DNA of 34,876 nt. It comes from an uncultured Clostridia bacterium (GTDB lineage Bacteria; Bacillota; Clostridia; Christensenellales; Aristaeellaceae). Positions 22,907 through 30,800 of this stretch are shown here, piece by piece (within the stretch, counting starts at the first letter, position 1; each line of letters starts with the position of its first letter). A model generated the notes under the pieces. It had not been told where the DNA came from and searched no databases. It was given only the letters and a program-made list of their open reading frames with translations. Where the stretch lies: the NCBI GenBank assembly GCA_934647165.1, contig CAKUFA010000027.1, positions 1-34,876 of the forward strand. Reading direction: 5' to 3'. Made by a program: the position numbers and the translations under genes.

Positions 22907-23827
22907 TCAGTTCTCATAATAAGTCCAATGCGAGGACGTTTTGAAAATGATGCCCGTCACCGCCGCCATAATCAGCAGCATAATCCAGCTTTCCGCACAG
23001 GCATAGCCCATCCGGGAATACTTGAACCCTTCGTTGAAGATGTTCAGGGCAATGTAGTTGGTGGCATAGTTGGGGCCGCCGTTGGTGATAACCTGCGCCT
23101 GGGTGAATGTCATGAAGCCGGAAATCAGCTGCATGATGAGATTAAAGAGAATGATGGGCGACAGGCAGGGCAGCGTGATGCTGAAGAAGCGCTTGCACAC
23201 ACCCGCGCCGTCAATGCTGGCCGCCTCATAGTAATCCTTGGGGATCTGCTTAAGGCCGGAAGCAAAGATCAGCATGGAGGAACCGAACTGCCATGCATTG
23301 CACAAAACCAGCGGAACAAACGCCCACTGCGTATCGCCAAAGAAGTTGAAGGACGCAGGCGCACCCATGGCCTTGAGCATGGCCAAAATGGGGCCCCTGG
23401 CACCGAAGAGCTGCTTCCACACCAGCGCAACTGCCACAGAGCCGCCAATGAGGGAAGGAATGTAATACACCGCGCGATAGAACCCCTGCGCCTTGGTATC
23501 TTTGGTGAGCAGCACGGCAATCAGCAGTGCGAACACCAGCTTCAGCGGCACGCCGATGACGACATATTGGCAAGTGCGGAGCAGCGAGTTGCCAAACATT
23601 GCATCGTTGGTGAAGAGGTTGATATAGTTGTCCAGCCCTACCCATTGGGGTGCCGAACCAATCTTATAGCTGCAAAAGGAATAATACAGGGAAAGCACCA
23701 TGGGCACAAGTGTCAGAAAGCAAAAACCAATGATAAACGGTGCAGCAAAAAGATATCCCACCGTATTATCCCGGTAAAGGATTTTTTCCTTACGCTTGGG
23801 CCGTTTGACGGCAGCTGATGGTTGCAT
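22907..23827 (-). CDS. Carbohydrate ABC transporter permease (MalF/UgpA type)
   Basis: The partner membrane subunit, 306 residues, with a positively charged N-terminus (VKRPKRKEKILYRDN), six membrane segments (GYLFAAPFIIGFCFLTLVP as the first) and the coupling motif EAASIDGAGVCKRFFSITLP. The typical family element PSLIGGSVAVALVWKQLF is also present. AAAGGAG lies upstream of the ATG. It pairs with the next gene to form the pore. Confidence 0.95.
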   Translation of the reverse strand: MQPSAAVKRPKRKEKILYRDNTVGYLFAAPFIIGFCFLTLVPMVLSLYYSFCSYKIGSAPQWVGLDNYINLFTNDAMFGNSLLRTCQYVVIGVPLKLVFALLIAVLLTKDTKAQGFYRAVYYIPSLIGGSVAVALVWKQLFGARGPILAMLKAMGAPASFNFFGDTQWAFVPLVLCNAWQFGSSMLIFASGLKQIPKDYYEAASIDGAGVCKRFFSITLPCLSPIILFNLIMQLISGFMTFTQAQVITNGGPNYATNYIALNIFNEGFKYSRMGYACAESWIMLLIMAAVTGIIFKTSSHWTYYEN

Positions 23828-23848
23828 GCGCAGCCGCTCCTTTCAAAA

Positions 23849-23881
23849 TGCGCCCTGAAGGAGGTGATCCCTCAGGGCGCA
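23849..23881 (-). promoter_or_regulatory. Intercistronic hairpin between sugar-binding protein and permease
   Basis: TGCGCCCTGA (23849-23858) pairs perfectly with TCAGGGCGCA (23872-23881). On the minus strand only ATTTTG follows, so it is more likely an mRNA-protecting or leaky terminator structure that lets the binding protein be made in excess. Confidence 0.65.
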
Positions 23882-23906
23882 GCTTGGTCTCGTGAAAATC
23901 CGCGAA

Positions 23907-25274
23907 TTACTTGGCTTCGTACTTGGCCCAAATCTGCTGTGCTTCCGCCCAGAAGGCATCGGCCGCTTCCTGCGCGGTAGCGAAGTTGCCATAATAGTAA
24001 CCCTGGATGTAGGTGGCCTTCAGCACGTCGGAGATTTCTTCGTTAGCAGTCGGCTCGGCAGGGCTGGAATTGGCGGCATCCGGGAAAGAGCCCACCAGGT
24101 TGATGAGGCGATAAATCTCGTTGTTCACTTCATCGTCCGGATAAGCGGCAATCAGGGAATCCAGCACTTCGGAGTTGATGGACACGCCGCGTTCGCACTG
24201 CAGGATCTGGTTGGCTTCCACGCTGTTGATGAAGAAGTTGATGAACTGAGCCGCCAGTTCCTTCTTTTCGGACTTCGAATAGATGCTCATCTGCTGAGAA
24301 GAGCGGACGACCATGCCGCTCTGGCCATCAGCATACATGCGCGGAATGGTGCACAGGGCAAGCTTCACGCCATTTTCAGCCGCAACGCCGCTCAGCGCCT
24401 TGAACTGGTTGGAGGACAGCATCACCATGGCCGCATCGCCGGTGGCGATCCAGTCAGCTTCGATGTTGGTGCCGATTTCGTTCTGCACGCCGTAGTCAGC
24501 AATGACGCCTTCCTTCATCAGGGTCACCAGCAGGTCAATGATGTAGGCGATGGAGGAGGTATCGCCCTCGAAGGCGAAGTCCTTGCCGTCCATGCTGTAG
24601 AAGTTTGCACCCACTTTGGACTGGGTCACAGCGGAGAACACCAGAGAGTTGTACTCCAGCGTGGTGATGGCGGGGTTACCCGTCTTGGCGGTGATGGCAC
24701 GACCCGCGGCTGCGAAGTCGTCCCAGGTCCAGTTGTCGGTGGGGTACGCCACGCCGCACTCGTCAAAGATGGCGGGGTTGTAGGCAAAGCAGCGTGCGTT
24801 GGTGCCGTTGGACATACCCGTCAGGTCGCCGTTCGCCTGATTGGTGGTGGTGGCCAGCATGGCGGCGCCAATGTGGGTGGTGTCGATCAGGCCGCTTTCC
24901 ACATAAGCGTTCAGGGGCTCGATGGTGTCGTAGTAGGTTGCCCAGTTGTTGCCCATCTGGAACACGTCCGGCAGCGTGCCGGCAGCCTGATAGGCCTGGA
25001 ACTGCGTCCAGTACGTGGTGCCATCATAGTACTCGTAGTCAACCTTCGCGCCGGTCTTCTGCTCAAACAGCTCAATCAGTTCGGTCGTGATCTTCGCGCG
25101 GGTATCGGAACCCCACCACATTACGCGCAGCGTCTGGCCGGACAGGTCGGGGTACTGATAGCCTTCGGCATTCACATCGTTCCAACCGGCGGGCTTATCC
25201 TCTGCAAAAGCAAAGGAGCAGGCCATGGTTGCCAGCATCGCAACAGCTAGCAAAAGAGAGAGAATCTTTTTCAT
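23907..25274 (-). CDS. Extracellular sugar-binding protein (family 1)
   Basis: The 455-residue protein delivers a carbohydrate to the two downstream permeases. It has a signal peptide (MKKILSLLLAVAMLATMACS, then FAFA) cut before EDKPAGWN; the Cys in it is not in a convincing lipobox (TMAC). The mature N-terminus shows the classic family pattern LRVMWWGSDTRAKITTELIE followed by FEQKTGAKVDYEYYDG, and later NNWATYYDTIEPLNAY and TGDAAMVMLSSNQFKAL. The Trp- and Tyr-rich profile is usual for sugar binding. AGGAGG lies 9 nt before the ATG and a near-consensus promoter at 25325-25353 starts the operon. Confidence 0.95.
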   Translation of the reverse strand: MKKILSLLLAVAMLATMACSFAFAEDKPAGWNDVNAEGYQYPDLSGQTLRVMWWGSDTRAKITTELIELFEQKTGAKVDYEYYDGTTYWTQFQAYQAAGTLPDVFQMGNNWATYYDTIEPLNAYVESGLIDTTHIGAAMLATTTNQANGDLTGMSNGTNARCFAYNPAIFDECGVAYPTDNWTWDDFAAAGRAITAKTGNPAITTLEYNSLVFSAVTQSKVGANFYSMDGKDFAFEGDTSSIAYIIDLLVTLMKEGVIADYGVQNEIGTNIEADWIATGDAAMVMLSSNQFKALSGVAAENGVKLALCTIPRMYADGQSGMVVRSSQQMSIYSKSEKKELAAQFINFFINSVEANQILQCERGVSINSEVLDSLIAAYPDDEVNNEIYRLINLVGSFPDAANSSPAEPTANEEISDVLKATYIQGYYYGNFATAQEAADAFWAEAQQIWAKYEAK

Positions 25275-25324
25275 ATGGCATATCCTCCTAAAATCGCTCC
25301 GGATTTACCGGCTTTATTGACTAT

Positions 25325-25353
25325 ATCATAATACGTTCATTTCCAGTTGTCAA
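25325..25353 (-). promoter_or_regulatory. Sigma-A promoter of the sugar transporter operon
   Basis: On the minus strand TTGACA (25348-25353), 17-bp spacer, TATGAT (25325-25330), about 50 bp before the binding-protein start. No regulator gene of the LacI or AraC type lies in the operon, so control of induction is not evident. Confidence 0.8.
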
Positions 25354-25429
25354 GTCTTTTTCCAAAACTATCTAATTTCTTTCCAGATTATTCACCTTGT
25401 GTTCAGCAAAATGTTTAGTTTTTTCATTC

Positions 25430-25474
25430 AAAAAGCGCGCTTGCCTGCATAGTGCATCATGCAGGCAGGCGCGC
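25430..25474 (-). terminator. Terminator of the Gly-X-X-X repeat gene
   Basis: GCGCGCTTGCCTGCAT (25435-25450) pairs with ATGCAGGCAGGCGCGC (25459-25474) with one G-U pair, and on the minus strand exits into TTTTT. A strong intrinsic terminator about 60 bp after the stop codon. Confidence 0.85.
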
Positions 25475-25532
25475 CAGAAAGAGTCTGTTTCATGCCTTCC
25501 GGGCTAAGCCTTCCACGGAAGATGAGATGGTC

Positions 25533-26123
25533 TTACTCCTGCGTTCCTCCCTTCTGGCCGGCGGTGCGCAGCTCGCCGTTTACCAGGCCATTCTTCATAC
25601 CGCCGGTTAATCCTTTCTTGAGTCCCCTATGATAGCCGTCCGTTTCTCCGTTCTTCAGCCCGCCTGCAAGGCCGTTAACCTTGCCGTTCTTCATGCCTTC
25701 TGTTGCCCCGTTCTTCAGCCCGCCTGCAAGGCCGTTGACCTTGCCGTTCTTCATGCCTCCTGTTGCCCCGTTCTTCAGCCCGCCTGCAAGGCCGTTAACC
25801 TTGCCGTTCTTCATGCCTTCTGTTGCTCCGTTCTTCAGCCCGCCTGCAAGGCCGTTGACCTTGCCGTTCTTCATGCCTTCTGTCGCTCCGTTCTTCAGCC
25901 CGCCCGTGATCCCAGCTGCAAGTCCATTGCTCATGCCGTTTGTCGCGCCGTTTACCAGGCCATTTTTCAAACCGTATTTCAAGCCATTTCGCATAGTTTC
26001 TGTTTGGCTGACCGTCGTGATCGGCTTCACAGCATCCGTCGTTTCTGCACGTGCCACCGCAGAAGCCGTAGCCAGCAGTGCCGCAGCAGTTGTCAAGGAA
26101 AGCACCGTCGTTGAAATTTTCAT
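25533..26123 (-). CDS. Secreted protein of 35 consecutive Gly-X-X-X tetrads
   Basis: The 196 residues begin with a signal peptide (MKISTTVLSLTTAAALLATA, cut near ARA before ETTD). From G47 to residue 186 every fourth residue is Gly without a break: 35 tetrads such as GLKN, GATE, GMKN, GKVN, GLAG. The centre is four near-identical 20-residue blocks (five tetrads each). Lys and Asn dominate the other positions, giving a basic, flexible or helical rod with a Gly-lined face. The nearest pattern I know is the deca-GX3 motif of eukaryotic Yae1/Lto1, but this is longer and secreted. There is no LPXTG or membrane anchor at the end (GELRTAGQKGGTQE). AAAGGAGG precedes the ATG. It is followed by its own terminator and lies just downstream of the two-component genes, with 104 bp between. 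Function unknown. Confidence 0.85.
   Translation of the reverse strand: MKISTTVLSLTTAAALLATASAVARAETTDAVKPITTVSQTETMRNGLKYGLKNGLVNGATNGMSNGLAAGITGGLKNGATEGMKNGKVNGLAGGLKNGATEGMKNGKVNGLAGGLKNGATGGMKNGKVNGLAGGLKNGATEGMKNGKVNGLAGGLKNGETDGYHRGLKKGLTGGMKNGLVNGELRTAGQKGGTQE
25651..25890 (-). repeat. Four 60-bp tandem repeats inside the Gly-X-X-X gene
   Basis: Exact 60-bp periodicity: units start at 25651, 25711, 25771 and 25831, followed by a partial unit at 25891. Units differ at a few positions. GTTAACC and GTTGACC alternate between units (1 and 3 against 2 and 4), which suggests duplication of a 120-bp pair. Copy number would be expected to vary between strains. Confidence 0.95.
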
Positions 26124-26227
26124 ATCTTTTTCCTCCTTTTCTGTCCCTTTTCTCTAGGAACAGTTTGCATTCTAACGGAGGAATCTTAAAAGAAGATTGA
26201 AATATTCATTTTCTCAATACAAGTGTA

Positions 26228-27466
26228 TTATTCATAATCATAAAGCACAACAGTGAACATTGTTCCCTGCTGCATATCGCTATCCACCAGAATCTCACCA
26301 TGATGAATCCTTGCAATGCTCATAGCAATCGCCAGACCAATGCCGCTTCCATTTTGTGTTTCACGCGCTTCCTCCGTCCGATAAAATCGGTCAAAAATGC
26401 GTCTTCTTTCCTCCGGGGCAATATAGCTTCCTGTATTGTGCACACGAATCAATCGCCGCCTGCCCTTTGCTTCCAGGGACAGTGTGATGCAGCCCCCAGC
26501 CGGCGTGTATTTGAGGGCATTGGATAAAAGAACGGATATAAGCTGCGTTATCAACGTTTCGTTGCCCATGCAGAAAATGCCGGACGACAGGCGAAGTTCC
26601 AGGGTTTTTCCTTCTTCATAGGCCAGGCTTTCCATGGGCAGTGCAAGGGTCAGCAGCGCGCTGCCCAAATCAAAGCGAGAAAAAGTGACGTTTTGTCGTC
26701 CCGTGTCCAGCCGCGCCAGCGTCAGGAGATTTTGTACCAGATCGTCGGCATGCTTTACCTCATTGCGGATATTATCAAAATATGGGTTATCGCCCAGTTC
26801 ACGCTCCAACACCTGTGTATTGGCAGAAATCACCGCCATGGGGGTTTTCAGCTCGTGGCTCGCATCCCATATGAATTGTTGCTGCTTGGTGAACGCCTCC
26901 TGCACAGGCTGTAGCACACGGCGCAGCATTGCCCATGCCAGCAAGGACAGAAGCGCCCATGCCATCACACCGACAATCACAGTGATGCGCAGCAGCGTCT
27001 GCGCATAGCCAATTTCTGTGCTCACATCCATCACCACAATCAGCGTGCCATAGCTTCTGCTCTCCCGGCGGAATGCCTGTTGGCCAATTCTGCCCGTTGC
27101 ACTCTCTTCTGCCATAATCTGTCTGGCCAGCGCTGTTGCAATCTCCTCGTTATACTCATCGGTGCTTTCACTTTTCCATTCATGCATCTCTCCTGCCTTG
27201 TTCAGGCGAATTACGCAATAATCCGTCACCCGGGAAAGTGTAGACGCGCGTACTTCCGGTAAACCGCTTCTGTCTCTGCGAACCGTATTTTCCGTTTGCG
27301 TGGCTGCATGGGTATTGTTCCCGACAAGGATTTCCAGCGACGCTTGCACCTGCCGTTTCAATTCCGCTGTATTCGCCAGGTTGATAGCCGCGACCACCCC
27401 TGCAAAAATCATCAACAGTCCCAGCACTATGGTCAGCAGCATCTTCCGTTTCAGTTCGCCAATCAT
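26228..27466 (-). CDS. Sensor histidine kinase
   Basis: The 412 residues have TM1 (about 9-31), an extracytoplasmic sensor of about 125 residues, TM2 (about 160-181), then the kinase core: H-box FIWDASHELKTPMAVISANT with the phosphorylated His at 204, N-box LISVLLSNALKYTPAGG, F/G boxes RRRIFDRFYRT and GSGIGLAIAMSIARIHHGE. No HAMP domain is obvious; TM2 leads almost directly into the H-box. The sensor has no recognised domain. Its ATG overlaps the regulator stop by 4 nt (ATGA), so both are made together. The likely target is the Gly-X-X-X gene just downstream, but this is inference from position. Confidence 0.95.
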   Translation of the reverse strand: MIGELKRKMLLTIVLGLLMIFAGVVAAINLANTAELKRQVQASLEILVGNNTHAATQTENTVRRDRSGLPEVRASTLSRVTDYCVIRLNKAGEMHEWKSESTDEYNEEIATALARQIMAEESATGRIGQQAFRRESRSYGTLIVVMDVSTEIGYAQTLLRITVIVGVMAWALLSLLAWAMLRRVLQPVQEAFTKQQQFIWDASHELKTPMAVISANTQVLERELGDNPYFDNIRNEVKHADDLVQNLLTLARLDTGRQNVTFSRFDLGSALLTLALPMESLAYEEGKTLELRLSSGIFCMGNETLITQLISVLLSNALKYTPAGGCITLSLEAKGRRRLIRVHNTGSYIAPEERRRIFDRFYRTEEARETQNGSGIGLAIAMSIARIHHGEILVDSDMQQGTMFTVVLYDYE

Positions 27467-28143
27467 TTCATTTCCTCCAGCCGGTAGCCAATCGACCGTG
27501 TAGCATGAATCTCCACCCGCGCACCGACAAAGGCAATTTTGCGTCTGAGGAAGGTTAGATATACTGACAGATTGTTGTATTCCGCCTCATTATCAAATCC
27601 CCACACACGCTCCACAATCATTTCCTTAGGCAACAACTGTCCAGGATTGCGCAAAAACAATTCCATCAGCTGATATTCCTTACCTGATAGTTGCACGCGC
27701 TTGCCTGTTTCTTCGCAGAAAATAGAAGCACTTTCCTTTTCCAGCACCAACCCTGCAAAGGACAGGCTATTCACAGGTAAAGCTTCCTTCCGGCGAGTGA
27801 TGGTGTTCAAGCATGCCAGCAGTTCGCTGCTTTCAAATGGTTTAGGCAAATAGTAATCTGCGCCAAGGTTCAGCCCCTGCACACGATCCTGCACATCTCC
27901 CCGCGCTGTCAGCATCAGCACCGGCAAGGTACTGTTTGCCTCGCGTACCTTTTGCAGCACCGTAAATCCATCCATTCCGGGCAGCATCACATCCAGCACC
28001 ATCGCATCATAGATACCGCTCAGGGCATTGTCCACCCCGTCCAAGCCATTGACGGATACGTCCACCATGTAGTGCTCCTGCTCCAGCAGTCGCCGGATTG
28101 CCTCAGCCAGGGGACGTTCGTCCTCCACCAGCAAAACTCGCAT
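27463..28143 (-). CDS. OmpR/PhoB-type response regulator
   Basis: The 226 residues have a receiver domain (MRVLLVEDERPLAEAIRRLL; phospho-acceptor D51 in AMVLDVMLPGMDG; conserved Lys in LPKPFE) and a C-terminal winged-helix DNA-binding domain (LSGKEYQLMELFLRNPGQLL, then VERVWGFDNEAEYNNLSVYL). It is the partner of the kinase that overlaps its stop codon. I chose ATG 28143, 6 nt after GGGAGG, over other in-frame starts upstream. The gene diverges from mnmE; a clear promoter for it in 28150-28250 is not visible (a weak TTGCAC...TATAGT pair has short spacing). Confidence 0.95.
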   Translation of the reverse strand: MRVLLVEDERPLAEAIRRLLEQEHYMVDVSVNGLDGVDNALSGIYDAMVLDVMLPGMDGFTVLQKVREANSTLPVLMLTARGDVQDRVQGLNLGADYYLPKPFESSELLACLNTITRRKEALPVNSLSFAGLVLEKESASIFCEETGKRVQLSGKEYQLMELFLRNPGQLLPKEMIVERVWGFDNEAEYNNLSVYLTFLRRKIAFVGARVEIHATRSIGYRLEEMK

Positions 28144-28248
28144 ATGCATCCTCCCATGTTTGCATCTTTGCAGCACTGCCGACTATATTCTCCGCCGAAA
28201 TTGTGCAATCCTGCCGGCGGCAAACGCGTTTTCGCTGCCGCCCCATGG

Positions 28249-28277
28249 TTGACGGTTCAGACCGCCCATGCTATCAT
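28249..28277 (+). promoter_or_regulatory. Promoter of mnmE
   Basis: TTGACG (28249-28254), 17-bp spacer, TATCAT (28272-28277), about 70 bp before the mnmE start. Confidence 0.65.
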
Positions 28278-28347
28278 GATAACAGTTCCTGTTGATGCAG
28301 CTGACGCCGCTTTCGCGCCCGGGCTGCAAATCGAAGGAGGCTCTTCC

Positions 28348-29703
28348 ATGACCAATGACACCATTGCAGCCATCGCCACCGCGCCCGGGCAGGGTGGTGT
28401 GGGCATTGTGCGCCTGAGCGGCCCGGATGCCGAGCGAATCCTCATGGCGCTGTTTCAGCCTGCAAACCACGCGCTCACTTCCCTGCCAACCCATCTGCTG
28501 ACCTATGGTCACGTGCTGGATGGTGCGGTGACGGTGGACGAGTGCATGGCAGTTATCATGCGCGCACCACGCAGCTACACCCGGGAAGATGTGGCAGAAT
28601 TCCAGCTTCACGGCGGGTTTTACACCTGCCAGCGGGTGCTTGCCCTGTGCCTGCGCCAGGGTGCACGTTTGGCTGACCCGGGGGAATTTACCCGCCGGGC
28701 GTTCCTCTCCGGGCGCATCGACCTGGCGCAGGCCGAAGCCGTCATGTCCCTGATTGCAGCCCGCGGCGATCAGGCGCATCGCGCGGCCATGCATCAGCTG
28801 GAGGGCGGCGCGTCCTCCTTCATCCGCAAGGCGCAGGATACGCTGTACACCCTTGCGGCAGGCGTCGCCGCCTGTGTGGATTATCCCGAAGAAATCAGCG
28901 AAGAGGAGGCCGCCGCCGGCCTTGCCCCCAAGCTGCTGACCCTTGCCGCACAGTTGGATGCAGCCTGTGACGAGCATGCCGCCCGTCTCCTTACAAGCGG
29001 GTTGAACGTTGTGCTTTGCGGCCGGCCAAACGTCGGCAAAAGCTCCCTGCTCAACGCTCTTTTGGGGGAAGATCGCGCCATTGTCACCGCTATTCCCGGC
29101 ACCACAAGGGATGTCGTCACCGGCACACTGCTGCTGAATGGCTGTGAAATTCATCTCACGGACACCGCGGGCCTTCGCGATACGGATGATCCGGTGGAGC
29201 GCATCGGCGTTGCCCGTTCCGGACAGGCCATGGAGCAGGCGGATGTTGTGCTGGCTGTGCTGGACGCAAGCATGCCTCTGACAGAGGAGGACTGTCTGCT
29301 GCTCCGCTCGCTGGACGCCGCCCGCACGCTGGTGCTGGCCAACAAATGCGACCTGCCCGCCGCCTGGAACCTTTCCGACATTGCGCCACTGCTTCCATCT
29401 GCACCTGTGCTGACGCTGTCGGCTGCGCAGCCCGCTTCTCTTCAGCCCCTGAAGGATGCGCTGTCCCGCCGTGCTTCCGTCACCGATCAGTTGGCGCTGA
29501 CACAGCCCCGGCATCTTGCCGCAGCCCGCCGCGCAGCAGAGCATCTCCGCCAGGCTGCCGCCACATTGCACGCAGGGCTGCCCATTGACCTGTGTTCCGT
29601 GGATCTGACTGCCGCACAGTCCGCCCTTGGCGAAATCACCGGCGATCAGGTGGATGAACGCCTCCTTGATGCCGTTTTCAGCCAATTCTGCGTGGGAAAA
29701 TAA
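28348..29703 (+). CDS. mnmE: tRNA modification GTPase MnmE
   Basis: MnmE, with MnmG, installs the aminomethyl-type modification on U34 of certain tRNAs, using GTP and a folate one-carbon unit. The 451-residue length is normal. Order: N-terminal folate-binding domain (TIAAIATAPGQGGVGIVRLSG), helical domain, inserted G domain with GRPNVGKSSLLN (225-236), G2 TTRDV, DTAGLRDTDDPVERIG, NKCD, and the essential C-terminal FCVGK, whose Cys is catalytic in the family (FC[I/V/L]GK). The ATG at 28348 has GAAGGAGG upstream; the much longer open frame before it is not translated. The usual neighbours (yidC, jag, mnmG, rnpA) are absent, so the gene is out of its typical origin-proximal cluster in this window. 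Confidence 0.96.
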   Translation: MTNDTIAAIATAPGQGGVGIVRLSGPDAERILMALFQPANHALTSLPTHLLTYGHVLDGAVTVDECMAVIMRAPRSYTREDVAEFQLHGGFYTCQRVLALCLRQGARLADPGEFTRRAFLSGRIDLAQAEAVMSLIAARGDQAHRAAMHQLEGGASSFIRKAQDTLYTLAAGVAACVDYPEEISEEEAAAGLAPKLLTLAAQLDAACDEHAARLLTSGLNVVLCGRPNVGKSSLLNALLGEDRAIVTAIPGTTRDVVTGTLLLNGCEIHLTDTAGLRDTDDPVERIGVARSGQAMEQADVVLAVLDASMPLTEEDCLLLRSLDAARTLVLANKCDLPAAWNLSDIAPLLPSAPVLTLSAAQPASLQPLKDALSRRASVTDQLALTQPRHLAAARRAAEHLRQAAATLHAGLPIDLCSVDLTAAQSALGEITGDQVDERLLDAVFSQFCVGK

Positions 29704-29742
29704 CAGGCATGGTGAGATGGTCTATGCCTTGCGATAAATGCA

Positions 29743-29779
29743 AAACGCCGCTGATGAGCCTTCTTCATCAGCGGCGTTT
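29743..29779 (+). terminator. Terminator hairpin after mnmE
   Basis: AAACGCCGCTGATGA (29743-29757) pairs perfectly with TCATCAGCGGCGTTT (29765-29779), a 15-bp stem 40 bp after the mnmE stop. The T-run is short (TTTC). Confidence 0.7.
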
Positions 29780-29819
29780 CAGCGTGTCCGCAAAATGGCA
29801 AAGCCGCTTTGTCAAATTT

Positions 29820-29951
29820 ACCTTTTTCACTGTCAGCAAAACTGACGGCCGCGAAAAAGGTTAGGAATGGTTTTTGCTTTGGCCGAAACCAACCTGCACG
29901 ACCGGCATAGCCGGTCGATACGCATCCAGTTGGAGGGGCTGCAGCCCCTCC
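29820..29951. repeat. Cluster of inverted repeats in the mnmE-XRE gap
   Basis: Three palindromic elements lie close together: ACCTTTTTC/GAAAAAGGT (29820-29828 with 29853-29861) enclosing GTCAG/CTGAC, GACCGGC-ATA-GCCGGTC (29900-29916), and a perfect 20-bp palindrome centred on CTGCAG (29932-29951). No gene is seen in 29704-30007. The style resembles the hairpin-rich repeat at 11.3-11.8 kb but the sequence differs. Confidence 0.7.
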
Positions 29952-30007
29952 GGCACCTCCTCATAAGGTTTGCCGACAGTCTGAAACGCCCCAGTCAATT
30001 TTTCTGC

Positions 30008-30601
30008 TTATGCCTTTTCCTGCTCCTTTTTCTTCGGCTTTTCCAGTTCATTCAGCAGCGGAACGGCAAGAAAAATCAGCCAGCCGGGATGCCACAGGTT
30101 GCAGCAAAAGCCCAGCAGCAAATAAATGATCGTAACCATCGCCGGGTTTCCCAGCAGTTGCAGATAGCCCCGTTCGCTGTCCGGCAGATAAAACAGCGGC
30201 ACCGTCAAAAAAATGATCCATCCCGGATGCCACAAGTGAAAGCAAAAGCCCAGCACAAGATAAATCACCGTTACCAGCGCGCCATAGGGAAAATCCTTTC
30301 GAAAACGCGGTTTCGGCGTTTCCTGCGCATCGTCCTTTGTCTTGTCTTCCCTTTCTTGGTGATAGAAGCTTCCCTCCGGCAGTTCAGCGTCAGCAGAGGC
30401 TGGCGGATTCACCAGCGCGTCTATCGTGCAGCCATACAGCTTGGCCAGTGCAATCATTTTATCTGTGTCAGGTGATGTTTCTGCACGTTCCCAGTTGGAT
30501 ACTGCCTGGCGGCTGACGCCCAGTTTGGCGGCCAATTCCTCCTGCGAGTAGCCGTTCTGCTTGCGCAGGGCAATCAGTCGATCCGCAAATTCCTGGTTCA
30601 T
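30008..30601 (-). CDS. Membrane-bound XRE-family regulator with duplicated C-terminal hairpin
   Basis: The 197 residues start with an XRE helix-turn-helix (about 5-60: LIALRKQNGYSQEELAAKLG, VSRQAVSNWERAETSPDTDK), followed by a polar linker and a membrane part. The membrane part is a tandem duplication: VIYLVLGFCFHLWHPGWIIF with LTVPL, then IIYLLLGFCCNLWHPGWLIF with LAVPL. Each copy looks like one helical hairpin with a central LWHPGW turn. A DNA-binding domain tied to membrane helices suggests a one-component sensor of an envelope signal; this is inference. The upstream ribosome site is GGAAGGAAG. The target genes are unknown; the next gene (30864) is on the same strand but transcribed towards it and separated by a terminator. 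Confidence 0.88.
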   Translation of the reverse strand: MNQEFADRLIALRKQNGYSQEELAAKLGVSRQAVSNWERAETSPDTDKMIALAKLYGCTIDALVNPPASADAELPEGSFYHQEREDKTKDDAQETPKPRFRKDFPYGALVTVIYLVLGFCFHLWHPGWIIFLTVPLFYLPDSERGYLQLLGNPAMVTIIYLLLGFCCNLWHPGWLIFLAVPLLNELEKPKKKEQEKA

Positions 30602-30714
30602 CTTGCTTCCTTCCTTTCAAAACCGCTGTATTTTTCCTTTTTGCAAGTTTTTCGACGTTGTGTTCCGCTTTCTAACCCATTTGATTGCAGCCATATGTTG
30701 TTCGATTCAGCTTC

Positions 30715-30723
30715 ATTATAGCA
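30715..30723 (-). promoter_or_regulatory. Extended -10 promoter for the XRE gene
   Basis: On the minus strand TGC-TATAAT (30715-30723) is an extended -10 element about 115 bp before the start codon. The -35 region is poor, as often with extended -10 promoters. Confidence 0.5.
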
Positions 30724-30800
30724 GATTTTCCCCGCCTGTACTATCATTTTTACCTTGCAAATACACACCGCAAGCCATAATTGCGGCGCTTTTCCATCGC

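Noticed and set aside
24313..24495. Small ORFs inside the sugar-binding protein gene on the opposite strand
   Set aside because: Antisense frames without start signals.
25651..25890. Possible CRISPR or non-coding satellite
   Set aside because: The 60-bp units are contiguous, in frame and encode a regular protein repeat after a signal peptide.
27952..28347. N-terminal extension of MnmE by 132 residues
   Set aside because: It overlaps the response regulator on the other strand and the mnmE promoter; MnmE begins at the well-spaced AAGGAGG/ATG at 28348.
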